A stretch of DNA of 5,570 bases. It comes from Methanoregula sp. (GTDB taxonomy: Archaea; Halobacteriota; Methanomicrobia; Methanomicrobiales; Methanospirillaceae). The stretch is taken from the NCBI GenBank assembly GCA_003136075.1, contig PNBP01000191.1:1-5570 (forward strand), in the 5' to 3' direction. Below, one piece after another: positions 5,530-5,570 of the stretch; position 1 is the stretch's first letter, and every line of letters begins with the position of its first letter. Both the position numbers and the translations under genes were made by a program. The notes beneath the pieces were generated by a model that saw only the letters and a program-made list of their open reading frames with translations, ran no database searches and had not been told where the DNA came from.

Positions 5530-5570
5530 CGATGATGCCAGAATAGGAAATACTGCACTATCGCAACCGG

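Overview
The window most likely comes from a methanogenic archaeon of the order Methanomicrobiales (Methanoregula or Methanosphaerula-like). This rests on protein style and was not confirmed by any search. The clues are a response regulator fused to a soluble histidine kinase with the SDYQMP, GIAFLK, FIIFTGKGREE and GADFYLRKG wording common in that order, an S-layer-type (COG1361-like) surface protein next to a MacB-type ABC transporter, TATA-box-like promoters and T-tract terminators. All recognisable genes are on the + strand.

Layout. (1) Positions 1-408: a TATA-like box, a perfect 7-bp inverted repeat, and a short gene for a secreted protein. The open frame encodes 83 residues, but neighbouring frames continue what looks like one family-typical sequence up to 408, so the gene appears to be broken by small indels. 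(2) Positions 409-810: an AT-rich intergenic region with no convincing gene. It holds an imperfect 18/19-bp direct repeat in the promoter zone of the next gene. (3) Positions 811-4045: a tight three-gene operon. It encodes a 451-residue secreted, C-terminally anchored protein with beta-rich domains, a 226-residue ABC ATPase and a 396-residue MacB/FtsX-type permease. The gaps are 11 bp and then a 4-bp ATGA overlap. (4) Positions 4046-4374: a gene-free stretch with a T-tract terminator, overlapping inverted repeats and a good TATA box. (5) Positions 4375-5418: a 347-residue receiver-histidine kinase protein. (6) Positions 5419-5570: a stem plus T-tract terminator, then a bipartite inverted repeat.

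How the genes fit together. The ATPase and permease should form a type VII (MacB-like) ABC machine. This class does mechanical work across the membrane rather than simple channel transport. The surface protein is tethered with its bulk outside and is the obvious extracytoplasmic partner. It takes the place that MacA holds in bacteria but does not resemble MacA. The substrate is unknown. The two-component protein has its own promoter, and nothing in the sequence proves that it controls the transporter.

No clearly new system is proven. The best candidates for a second look are the surface-protein/MacB-like operon, the broken small secreted gene, the promoter direct repeat and the structured element at the 3' end.
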